From Onchocerca lupi (Eukaryota; Nematoda; Chromadorea; Rhabditida; Onchocercidae), in the NCBI GenBank assembly GCA_028564675.1, contig JAOVVO010000362.1, forward strand, positions 1 to 64,000: a stretch of 64,000 nucleotides of DNA. Direction: 5' to 3'. Below are positions 27,201 to 37,960 of the stretch, one piece after another. The translations under genes were made by a program, and so were the position numbers. Each line of letters begins with the position of its first letter. The first letter of the stretch is position 1. The notes beneath the pieces are model-generated. The model had not been told where the DNA came from, searched no databases, and saw nothing but the letters and a program-made list of their open reading frames with translations.

Positions 27201-28196
27201 TGGAAATGGAAGACCAGTTCGAGAAGTGTAACCACGTTGTTTCAGATAAATATCCACGGATTCAGCGGAATCAAGAGCACTCTGTTCTGGTGGTTCAATT
27301 TTTGGGTTGATGTTCCACTTCTGTAATAGTGGAAAAAGCACTTACTCCACTTTTTTTTCTTTTTCTTTTTAACTCGAGCGATTGAAAATTCGAAAATTTA
27401 TGCTATTTATAAAATATATAATTAAAAACATAGACATTTAAAAATAAAACGTGGAATAAAACATACTTCACGATCTTCAGATAGCAAACCATACTGCTTA
27501 TGAATAAATGGTCCCTGTGATACGGCTACGTATGACTCTCCATTTTCAATTTCTTCGAACTGAAAATAAAAACTAACTATTTAGTAATATTTTAATTCGA
27601 AATCACTAATGACTAGTTCAATAATAATTTCCATGCCAAAATGATTTTGTCACAACTATTTTTAGTTTTACTTACCAAAACGTTCAGATTCTTATTTAAG
27701 AATGCTCTTTTATAGCAAATTAAATTTTACAATCATTTATAACCATAAATTTTGTTTGTGATTATGTGATCAAAAAAATTGCAGTAATAATTTTCTAATT
27801 ATTAATGCAAAACAAACATGTCGTATGTGGAGACCATCTGTTCGATAGAATTCATGCACAGGAGCCATTAAACCTAATTTCTTGGTAAGAAAATCCAGAA
27901 AAGTAAGCCAGTGCTTAAATCTTTTCCGACAAATGACCACTGGTGTTCCTGTGTCATATTGATCACCATTCTTGTATACTTTTATTCGTATCCCGCGATA
28001 ATTCAAATCCACCGAATGTTCTGGATGAGTAGGAAAGAAATTGAAGTCTAACCCAGCAGTATTCATTAACTGGAATTTACTGTGGGTGAATTAAAATAAG
28101 AATAAAATCAAGACAAAAATTAATTTTTGCGCATAATTCTTACTTGAAGATCTTTCTTTTCCCCTGCTACTTTAAGTTTGCCTTTCTTTCCAGAAT
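24253..28196 (-). CDS. Doublecortin (DCX) domain protein with long disordered C-terminal tail
   Basis: Exons in transcript order: 28196-28144, 28069-27818, 27559-27467, 27320-27102, 26175-24253. All join in frame. The DCX fold is recognisable over exons 2-3: a GIRIKVYKNGD strand, then RFKHWLTFLDFLTKKLG, a FYRTDG turn, and GESYVAVSQGPF. DCX domains bind microtubules; this protein has one domain and no kinase domain within the window. The final exon adds 640 residues rich in Ser, Asn, Glu, Lys and Thr without recognisable domains, ending KDYDFI. The 5' end is unresolved. The exon at 28144-28196 enters in phase 1, so a start exon may lie further upstream; alternatively translation begins at the ATG at 28066 (MNTAGLDF), just before the DCX domain. 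I cannot assign an orthologue. Confidence 0.8.
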
Positions 28197-31100
28197 CTAA
28201 AAACCTTGAAGACCATAGTGCTTATGCTTAAAACTTGTTTTTTTTTTCTTTGATTAGATACTACGCTTAAATTTTTTATTTTTTATTCAACATTGTGCTT
28301 AAATTCACAATACAAATTTCTATACAAAAATCGATCTCTAAGCCTTATCAAGTATAAAAATATGTGAAAGCGAAATTTCTCCCTATATGTTCCCAAATTT
28401 GGATTGCCAAGTCTCTTTATAATTTGTAGAAACAATTTGAAGATATAAAATTGCGGATGAATGAAGTTTTTGAATGCAAAACAAGAAGTAAATGGAATAA
28501 AGAATGTCGAACCATGTGAAATTTATGGACTTGATTGGTTCGAGATTGAAGTAGGTCGAAAATATTATGCTTTAAAAGCATGCTAGATTTCTTTGACATT
28601 CTGCTGTACTTTTTATGAGGAGATCGATTTCCGCAAAAAGACCGGAAATCTGCCATTTCTTCAAATATTTTAAAGAGAGCTGTTTCTCCTATTATCTATC
28701 TCCCTGCACTTGTTTGTACATGGAAATCAGCGTTGAGTGATTTTCTTCTGCTTTCTTTTACTGCTGACCATTTCTTTTAATCAATTGTCAATCAATGAGA
28801 AAAATAAAGACTAGAAAGTTCTCATTTTAAAAAGTAAAGTAAAGCAAATCGTAGTCTGAATTAACAAGTTGAGAGATGAAGCCAAAAAGCAATTAAGCCA
28901 AGCGACACTATTATCACTCGAAACGACCATTATCATCGAATATGAAAGGAAACAAACACAGCGTGTACCGCAATTAATCTAATTTGTCTAAAACAGTTTC
29001 AAAATAACAAAATCTCTATATTTATCGCTTTTTTTGGAATTCCTTTGATGGAAGAGTTCCAATTCGATCTAGAAGATAATCGATATTAGAAGCGCTGAAA
29101 TCTCTATTTTCGAAATTGTGATAAATTAAAAGAGAGAGGGAGATTCCATTTCTCAAAATATTAGATTTCTCATTGTGTTATTACATTTCGATTCAGATAC
29201 TATGCATTGCTGCAGATGTACTTAATGCTTACTTAATGCTCTTTTTTCTTCGTTACCGTATTTTTTACCTAAAAAAAAAAATTCCAGAAGTTGTTCAGAA
29301 AATTTTCATTTATTGGCATTTTGCTCAATTCTTGTTCGATAGATTTTCATTCGCATTGATGTTTACTTCCAATATTCCGTATTGATTCTAACGCTATGGA
29401 TGTTTCTATCAAACTTTGATAAAAGCACTATTTATTACAATAATTTTACTGAAATAATAATAATCAACAAGCATTTGCCTGTTTCAAAGATGATTACATT
29501 AGTAGCTGATGCCATTTGATTGAAGTTCAAGGAATGCGCTCGAAAACTTTATTATAGAACGCCCTGCTAAATAATATGAGAATCGATTATCCATTTTAGC
29601 TAAGCAATCGCAAATAATGACCAGCTTTGTGGGCGATGTAAAAATCTAGAAATTCATCGCGTGAATATCTAATAAAAAAGGAGCGATCAGCTATAGTTGG
29701 TAAAATTTTTGTGATTAAGAAGATCTCGAGAATGAATCTTTTCGCCAAGTGAAAGATTTTTTACAGAATGAAAGGTGAAAAATATAGCAATCAGCGATTA
29801 ATCGAGCTAATAGCATAAGGCGATTTCTTGGCAAAAATAACACGAACTTATTGTATAACAGAATAATGTTTTGCTTATTAATGGCTTAAAACGCTAGACA
29901 GCGAAAAGTTAGATTTTGAATGGTTAAAAGGCTGAAATAAGCAATAGAAGCTAATGAAAAGGCATAGAAGTGAAATGAATGAATAACCTATCTAACCATT
30001 CAGAAAGAAAGGCCATTTTCTTTGTCATTTTACATTACTGTTTTCCTGTTATTTAACCAAAAGATTTACAAAGAATGAAATAATTGTGTATTGATACCTA
30101 ATTTACGCTTGAATCAGTTTTTTCTTCAATTTTCTTTTGATATCAATATGACACTTCTGTGTTACTTCTTTTCATTTCGAATTATTTGCAGTGATAAAAC
30201 GATTGATTTTCGTTGAATACATGCAAATTAAGTTTTTATCAAATGATTGTACAGAGAACGGCAATTAAAAAATACATGAAAAATTTGTATTCTTTTGAAG
30301 ATCATAATCGATATTGAACCAACTGTTAGAACTGGATTAAGCTAGAATCTATAGGCCAAATTTGGAAAATTTTTCAAAATTTATTGCTATTGATTTATTC
30401 AAAAAGCAAGATTTCAAAAAATATTATTCTGGAATTCTTGTATTTAAAACTGTGGTTTGTATGAGTTCCTTTTTAAAAGATGAAAAATATGGTAATTTGC
30501 ATTAAATTTACTATCTTTTAGCTGGTCTGAGTGCTAGTGATAAATTTTAGCAAAAGCATATATTGAAAGCTTGTGCATTCGGTTAGCAATGACCATAAAA
30601 ATAAATCTGATGAAAAAATATGATATTTTTGTCGAAGGAACAAAGCGCTAAAATGTAATCTGAACTACTCAAAATTGTCGCATTAGATGGATTTATAGAC
30701 ACCATTTACTTGATATATTGCTTTTGTGCGGTTATTTCTTACCACTACAAGCCAAAAAAAGAATTTCCAACTTATCAAAGCGCAATATAAAAAAAATGAG
30801 ATCAGTTTAGCATCTTATGTTGCATCTTATGTCGACATTATGCATCATTCCTGATTCCTGATTCATCAGTTTTCGTAATGAATATTATCATTAAGCATTT
30901 TTTAAACTGCATGAGTATTAAATTCAACATTAGATTGAACCATTCTAATAATTTTTGAAATACTTTTTAAATTTGAAAGATCCACAAATTGTGGCAGTGG
31001 GAATGTTTCAAGGCCTAACTTAAATGTTCATGAAACGCTCTTAATATAATTCCTGATGTTACACATCTTGTTACAGCAGATTGTATATGGTTACAGCTTT

Positions 31101-31569
31101 TTTTTAGTTCCATCATTAAACAATGTAAGTCTTTACTCCTTTCATCATAGGGAACAGTTTTATTGTGCCTACAGTGAACTTGAAGAGAGCAGTTGAAATT
31201 GCAAAACAAGTTTTCATGGATATCATCTTCATGATGTTGAAATATTTTGGTTCATTATAAAGGCCTTATTTAGGGCATTTAATTCGGAAGATGAGGAAAG
31301 GAAAGCTGACCTTAATAATCTCGGAACTTGATCCTTTGGCTCTCAACTGATGATGATATCAAACAAATGCATTATGTCACTGATATCGTCACGGCAGTAC
31401 GAGAATTAACAAATGAGAAAAGTACTTTAGAAATCTGGTTATGGCACTTTGTCATTGCTGTGGTTGTTTCATTCGTCATCTTTCTCAGTGATGGAAGATT
31501 TGAAAGCGATGTTTTGCAACAAGGAAACTGTGACCTGTCTTACCTTATTGCTTCTCTCTTTTCGAAAAC
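28197..31569. other. Gene-poor interval between the DCX and ShK-nitrobindin genes
   Basis: It presumably includes the 5' region of the minus-strand DCX gene and the promoter of the plus-strand ShK gene. A minus-strand frame at 31209-31015 has a protein-like composition but no start, partner exon or family match. I see no repeat or RNA gene. Confidence 0.4.
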
Positions 31570-34075
31570 ATGAAACCCGCTTTATTGTTTTTGGCTTTCA
31601 ATATTATTATCATTACAATTGATGTCGTGAAAGGTCAGTTACACATATTTTAGCAATCTATTTAAATTTGTAACTTCTCTTGTTTAGTAATTTTTCATCT
31701 TCGTTATTTTAAAATAAAATGTAATGATTATTTTCGACACAATCTTGCCCTACTATTTGTAAAACTACATGCTTTTTTTCATGAAAATCTGCAAAATGTA
31801 ATGGCAATTTTTTTTTTCTTAAACATAAATTCATTTCGGCTCGATAATTTATTTAGAACTAAAAATTAAGGTTGAAGGGATCTTGAAGGTTTGAATTTGT
31901 TAAAAATTTTAGGTCAGAACTGTGAAGACTCGAATAACAATTGCAGGGATTGGGTCGCGTCACATGCTTCATTATGTCAAACTACCGATTACATCATCAA
32001 AACGTGCCGCAAATCATGTGGCTATTGCACAAGAAAAGTAGAACCAAGTATGAATAATCCTTAAAATATTTTATTTCATTTTTCTCGAAATAAATAAAAT
32101 GAAACTTTTTCATCTTTTACAGGAGATTTTATATAATTATTTAGTCAAATCAAAAAACCTTTATTGTTTATTCTCTTGCTACATAGATTTGCTTGTAATC
32201 TTTAACTCGTACATTTTTGTCATTTTTTTAAATTTGAATTTTTTAAGATTTAAAAGCCTTCAAGAAACAAAATATGTAAGAAAACTTATATATTTTGTTT
32301 CTTGGATTTTCTGCACAGTGTGCAATGATTCGCCTTGCTTTTTCACTTTTTTTGGCAGGATTCGATGTTTCACGAGTTCCTTCTCATTTGCAATCCATCG
32401 CATGGCTAATTGGCATTTGGCAATCGAATCATGGCGGAAAAGCAATTTTTCCAACCATTCCTACATTTACATACGGCGAACAAGTTGAAATTTCTCTTTC
32501 TGACGAACATATGACTGGATTGGAAGCACTCAATTATACGTATGCATTTGCTTAATGTTTGCGATGTTAAATGATGTTACTTGACAAAGGACACCGCTTC
32601 ATTATCTCGCAGTGCCATTATCGAATCTTTGAAATATTTGTTAAAGCATATTTTCAAGCTGGAAAGAAAATTACTTATGAAAGATTCTAATTTAGAAATT
32701 GTCGGAAGATTGACTGTCTGTTGTTGATAGTAGGAATAAAATTAATCTCATAATAAAAATGAATGGAATATTTCCATTATGATTTTATCATACAGTGTAT
32801 TTAGAGCATTTGCATGGGGATTATCAAGGCAAGAAGAATTGCATAGCGAATATGGTTATATTACAGTAGATCCCAATACAAGAATTGTTTCACTTACTAC
32901 TGTCATGAATAATGGCAAGTTCCCATTGTATGCAGTTCACTATCGTATCTGCGAGCAAGTGGAATATAATGTTTTTCATTTTTGCCTACTACACATAAGA
33001 GCAGACGTATTTCGAAATATATTTAATTAATTTTCAAGAACTAAAATTTCATGTTTTGTAACGGTCGAAGAAGGAATCGTTGAACCAAACCGGATCGAAT
33101 TCCATTTAAAAGATATTGGGCGAATTAGCTTCAGCAGAGATCTACCAGTTCTTCAAGTAAATTGTCCTTTTGTGTAAACTTTTCTATCCGAAAAAACTTT
33201 TTTTAATATGAAATATTTCAAATGAAAACTACAAAAAGCTACAAGTATATTTTTTCTCGTTATTATTTAATATTTTTATTTTGAACACATACAAATTGCA
33301 TTATCTTTATATTCACTGCAATTTAGGAAGGAAAGAATTAATCCAACACAAACTTTATCTTCTGAAATTTTATTTTATAACGATTTCTTGAATGCAAATA
33401 TTTTCATTAATTTTAATTTGAGAATTTCTATACTGACCAAAATATTACCGTTCTTATGATAAAAAAAAGGAATGCTTTTCACTGTTTAATAATAAACTTT
33501 CGTTGAAAGTTTATTATTAAAAATTAAATATCATCATTCACTGCGTTGAACACTTTCTTTTCCTGTATAACTACCATTTTTTCTTGTATAATTAGGTTAA
33601 TCATAGAAATTAAAAATAATTGAATACAAGAGAATTTGACAAGTTTTACTTGCCATTTGGTAAGATTTCCATAATCAGAAGACCGTACTAATAGCCTAGG
33701 AAGTCTTAATAATCTTATCAAGTAACTGCTAATGAAAAAATTTTAACAAAATTTTCAGAAGTTTAATGCATTTGACCATAATTTTAATTTACACTTGTTC
33801 CACTAAAAGTTAGTGAATTTTTTTGATACACAGTATTATTGTGATCTGTTGCTAAATATAAAAATTATCGACACAAAAATTCAATGACATTATTCTAGAA
33901 TTCAATTGAAACATTCCAGGCTGACTTATATTGCTTTTATAATTTTCATTTATAGTTGGTACGAGAATGGACATTGTTGGATGAGAACAATTTGCAAGCA
34001 CGTCTTAACATGGAAACATTAACACATGGAATGCAAGAACACACATTTATTCGTTATCGAAGGATTTATCCTTAG
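31570..34075 (+). CDS. Secreted protein with ShK domain fused to a nitrobindin-like (THAP4-type) domain
   Basis: Exons 31570-31633, 31913-32047, 32359-32539, 32796-32927, 33039-33156, 33956-34075; 249 aa. Residues 1-21 are a signal peptide. Residues 25-60 form a ShK/ShKT domain with six cysteines (C25, C32, C43, C53, C57, C60) and the usual SCGYC end; this is a common extracellular module in nematodes. From about residue 70 the protein matches the nitrobindin/THAP4 C-terminal heme-binding beta-barrel: GIWQSNHGGKA, FTYGEQVEI, a VEEG strand and GRISFSRD. The final THGMQEHTFIRYRR keeps a His where the family's heme ligand lies. I infer an extracellular heme- or NO-related role. Exon 4 could also use a GC donor (G|GCAAGT), but that route reaches a stop, so the GTATGC donor is preferred. 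AATAAA lies at 34220. Confidence 0.82.
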
Positions 34076-34974
34076 AATTTTAACTTCATTTTATTGTATA
34101 TATAATTTCACTTCTGTGAAGAACTAAAAAAGATATAAAATGATTTATTTATTGCTGATATGTGCTTGATAATCAGTTTTTTCAATAATCTTCATAGAAA
34201 ATTTTTGAAGTGATATAGAAATAAAACTTGTTATTCAAAACTAGCACAATTTGTTTCATAAATATTTTAGAAAGATTATATTTTAATTTTGCACTGCAAA
34301 AATTTCATAATTTCGATAAACATTATCATTTACTTCACATTTCTGTTAAATTTTAAATTTCATATACAATCTCTGAGCAAACCCAAAAGAATGAATACTG
34401 CTATTCCACGCAAATCACTTTTTAATCCTTCTAACATCAATTACAACTTCCCAAAAAAAGGTGATGAGATAAAGGAAAAGTTCATTGATGTTGGTAGGCA
34501 GCATAATCATCTCTTTTCATGAATTGCAAAAGACAGATAATGTTAGTAGATTGTAGAATGATAAAAATTTTTCATTGAAGTTTGATGTTACAATGAAGAA
34601 CTTGGTGAAGTTCGGAATTTATTCTTTATATCATTGCCATGAATGTAAAATAGAACGAGAATATACATTTAGTTTTTGAAACTCCCGTATATTAATCATG
34701 CAAAAAGCAAAAAAGGCTTTCAAGAGAAAGGAATTAAATTAGTGATATTAGTTGATACAATAACCCCAATATTCTAAATGGAAAAGTGCTCAAGTCTTTT
34801 TTTTCTTTTGACGGCAGATGCATGAATGAAGGTTTTGAATTCCCTGTCCATTTTCTAAACAAGATTCTTCTAAAAATGTATTATTTTTGCAAAATGTATC
34901 ATTCTATATGTCTCGTTTATTTGCTTATCCTGGATTTCTAATTATCTTTAAAAATAGTTATTTAGAATAGAAGG
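34076..34974. other. Intergenic region after the ShK-nitrobindin gene
   Basis: Contains the probable poly(A) signal AATAAA at 34220-34225. A frame at 34289-34522 begins without an ATG and has no recognisable product. Nothing else is supportable. Confidence 0.4.
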
Positions 34975-35560
34975 TGTTGGGGAAAATGTCTGATATTTCG
35001 TAACTGATTTGTAATTTGGTTGGATTGGAGATTGCTTTTGCTATTGGCACTCCATTAGACCGACAATAGCCTTTATTGGTTTATACGATATTTTAAACAA
35101 TGGACAATAATCTTCGCTGATCTTCTGTAATATTGTTTACCATATCATGTATTGCTATTACAATAATAGAGACTAAATGAACAATACACAGTAAATAATA
35201 AAAGGATACCAACAGCCTTTGAATTCTCACTGAGTTGTCGTACTTTCCATTCACGATTGTCATTTTCCTTTCGTTCTACCTATTACTTTCCTCCTGCTGA
35301 GCTGTCACTTGTGTTGTTGAACTGTCGCTTTTACTGATATCTTGACCATTTTCGAAATTGAATTGGAACTGAACTGCCGTTGATGTTAATCTTGAAGACG
35401 CTGATCCCTGCTAACTCAACAAGCTTCTTTTTATATGGATAATCCTTGGTCTTGATTATGGGCGGAAGCTCACAACACATTAATCATATAAAAGGTTGAT
35501 TATCAGGACAAAGGATTAGATAGACGACAATGCTTACAATATTTCAAACAATGCGCATAA
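34975..35560 (-). repeat. LTR-like dispersed repeat, copy 2 (3' half, inverted)
   Basis: Read on the minus strand, this block matches the 3' half of the 61-kb repeat. Shared words include TATTGTTCATTTAGTC, GGCTATTGT/GCCTATTGT and AAATTACAA, and it ends with CCAACA at 34975 as the other copy ends with CTCAACA. The upstream boundary is vague. It lies next to the Argonaute inverted repeat and a pol remnant, so the area looks like an insertion hot spot. Confidence 0.6.
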
Positions 35561-35761
35561 GTATTGTTAGCAGATCGGATGAGAAAACAAAGGCCTTTGT
35601 GCCCAGATATGGATAAGTGACTCATTTGTCTGAGTAATATTACATATTTCCATTATAAACAGCATTTAGACTATATAGATATATCGATTTTTCGACAATA
35701 ATAAGCGCAAAATTGTATCGTTATGAGCACAATGAACGTAATGTAGGGAAAGAAGTTGGAC

Positions 35762-36594
35762 ACTCCAACCATCTGGCATGTTTTTTGATCTGCTGTACTT
35801 CGACATTCACAATATATTTATATTGCTCCATGGATATGCCATCTCGAATATCGAATAATGCATCCGCGGCTTTCCGCGATTTGTCTCGAAATAACGCAAT
35901 ATATCTGAGAAAATCTATTGTATCGTATCGACTACCAGCTCTTCCATTTTTGCCTTGCCGCAGCGATATCCGCTAATTTTATTGGAATAAAGCGAAAATT
36001 AATTAAGACGAACTGCGTTCAGTGGCTAACGAAAGCCGGATTTCTCATTGTGGGTTTGGATATTGCATATCTTGCCGTTTCCATGGTATCTAGAAAAGAC
36101 CGAAATATTGTCCAATCAGTTTTATGTCTCGATATTGCATATCCTGCTGTTTCATGGTATTTAGAAAAGACCGAAATATTGTTTAATCAGTTTTATGTTT
36201 GCTGATCCATGAAAAAATATTTCGGTCTTTTTTAAATACTATGGAAACAGCAAGATGTGCAATATCCAAACCCGCACAGAGAAATCCGGCTTTCGTTAGC
36301 CATTGATTGCGATTCGCCTCATGAAGAATTGAATAATTCAATCCTCCCATATTAATTTTCGCTTTATTCCAATGAAATTCGCGAATATCGCTGCGGCAAG
36401 GCAGAAATGGAAGAGCTGGTAGACAATACAATACAACAGATTTTCTCAGATATATTGCGTTATTTCGAGGCAAATCGCGGAAAGCCGCGGATGCATTTAT
36501 TCGTTATTCGAGATGGCATATCCATAGAGCAATATAAATATATTGTGAATACCGAAGTACAGCAGATCAAAAAAACATGCCAGATAATTGGAGT
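35762..36594. repeat. Hairpin-like inverted repeat built from Argonaute PIWI-domain fragments
   Basis: Left arm 35762-36180 and right arm 36216-36594 are reverse complements with few differences, separated by about 35 nt. Each arm carries two Argonaute pieces in opposite orientation. One, plus strand at 36407-36594 and minus strand in the left arm, reads like the middle of a PIWI domain (HLFVIRDGISIEQYKYIV, matching the conserved RDG-S...Q motif). The other, minus strand around 36220-36400 and plus strand at 35980-36110, reads like the start of PIWI (INMGGLNYS, then GLDIAHLAVS around the first catalytic Asp). The left arm has lost about 40 nt in the GGLNYS region and carries a ~72-nt tandem duplication (36053-36125 and 36126-36198). 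Neither arm encodes a whole protein. A transcript would fold into long dsRNA. Confidence 0.8.
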
Positions 36595-36617
36595 TTGTTG
36601 AATAATGATGGATCAGT

Positions 36618-36800
36618 AGATACTATAGAAGTAGCAAGATGTGCAATATCCAAACGCACAATGAAAAATTCGGCTTTCCTTAGCCATTGATTGCGATTCG
36701 TCTCAAGATGAACTGAGTAATCCAGTCCTTCCATTTTAATTTCCGCTTCATTGACGATATTTTCAAATGTCTGACGTTTGTTTTGTACTGCTGCTATCAT
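36618..36800 (-). pseudogene. Third Argonaute PIWI fragment, more divergent
   Basis: The minus strand from 36800 reads MIAAVQNKRQTFENIV, then EGLDYSV and RLDIAHLATS. It is homologous to the PIWI-start segment of the neighbouring inverted repeat but extends further upstream, so it is not a simple copy of either arm. It is a fragment, with no intact gene around it. Its greater divergence suggests a separate or older insertion from the same gene family. Confidence 0.7.
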
Positions 36801-36929
36801 TGCAAATCATTTTCGTTTTGTTATATACCAAGTGGACATAACCTAGTTGATGTAGCAACAATTGGATTTTCATCTGAAAACCTGAAAAAAAAATTGTGAA
36901 AAGTATCAGCATGGTTAAAAGAAGAAAAA

Positions 36930-37960
36930 TTAAACTGGCTACAATGGGAATTCAAATTCAGAGAAGGCTATGAAAATGAAGGAGGAAAAGCTATCGCAGA
37001 GATAACCATTCAGATTCCTATCCGAGAAATAGGACTTATAGATGGAAATCAGTAAACGGTTAAGACTACTAAGGACAACTGCTTTCATCCTCAAATTCAT
37101 TAAACTAACAATAAAACAAAAATTATTATGGATGCAGCTAATATCAATTGAAAGAGATCGATTTACAAGTGACGAATACAAATTGACAGAATGGATATTA
37201 ATCGAATAAGCACAATAGGAAGGATTAAATAAATAAATGGAATCTTTATTACAGTGAAAGGGAAAGACTATGGAGATCAAAAGAGTTGATTTGAAAAATT
37301 CAAAGTTAGAAGAAAATGAAAACATCCACATCTATACCACAAGGCATAATCCCGTAACTGAACTTCTCATACAACGAAAACGTAAAGAATTATAATACCA
37401 CACTAAATAAGGTATACCAAAAAACAAAGTATAAAAAATCAAATAATAACAAGCACTAACCTTCTCCACCTGACGACCATAACCTAGCAAACAAAACAAA
37501 ACAGGCACTATAGTCAATTCACACTAAAATTACGTACACTCTGTCGGAGATAAGACGTAAATTCTGGATACCCAAGCGAAGAGCAGAAATCAAAAGAATC
37601 ATAATGAATGTACGGTTTGTAAAAGATGGACTTCTAAACTGTTCCAGTTGTCAGTGTTGTCTGGTCTTCCAGAATCTTGAGTCAAGCGCTCTAGAACTTT
37701 CGTTCAAGTTGGATCGGACTATCTGGATCTTCTTTAATCAGAGGCAATATTGGCGTAACAAAAAGAATGGATATCACATGTCTCACATGTTTCACATGTT
37801 CAAGACACGTACTTCGGTAATTTCTTCAGGAGTTTATTTCAGAAGTATGAAAACTCACCGATATTATGAAAATAGAGATCTCTGCAGCCTTTAAGCCAAG
37901 GAGATTCAAAAATCGAGGGACCGAATATTTCGCAACTGAAAAAATTATCAAATAAATTCG
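36930..37960 (+). pseudogene. Degenerate BEL/Pao-like LTR retrotransposon pol remnant
   Basis: Short matches in shifting plus-strand frames follow BEL/Pao order. A segment near 37050-37210 reads like the RNase H-integrase linker (LRLLRTTAFILKFIK, then a DEYKLTEWI stretch). Near 37537-37600 the integrase zinc-binding region is recognisable (RRKFWIPKRRAEIKR). Around 37700-37730 comes FVQVGSDYLDLL, matching the start of the integrase core. Several stops and frame changes interrupt it, so it is inactive. I see no reverse transcriptase part and no flanking LTR pair in the same orientation. Confidence 0.7.

Noticed and set aside
28417..28656. Minus-strand open frame beginning MADFRSFCGNR as first exon of the DCX gene
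   Set aside because: The next exon needs a phase-1 donor, and none of the GT dinucleotides in this frame is in that phase. No other support.
31015..31209. Minus-strand frame with cysteines and protein-like composition
   Set aside because: No start codon, no neighbouring exon with matching phase and no recognised family; cannot be supported as a gene.
31328..31573. Plus-strand frame ending over the ATG of the ShK gene
   Set aside because: Starts without an ATG and has no homology; the signal-peptide ATG at 31570 is a better start for the gene.
32911..32921. GC-type splice donor in exon 4 of the ShK-nitrobindin gene
   Set aside because: Joining it to the only nearby acceptor (33038) leads to a stop; the GTATGC donor at 32928 keeps the frame.
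36939..37331. Minus-strand frame of 130 residues
   Set aside because: It is antisense to the BEL/Pao-like pol remnant, whose plus-strand motifs are recognisable.
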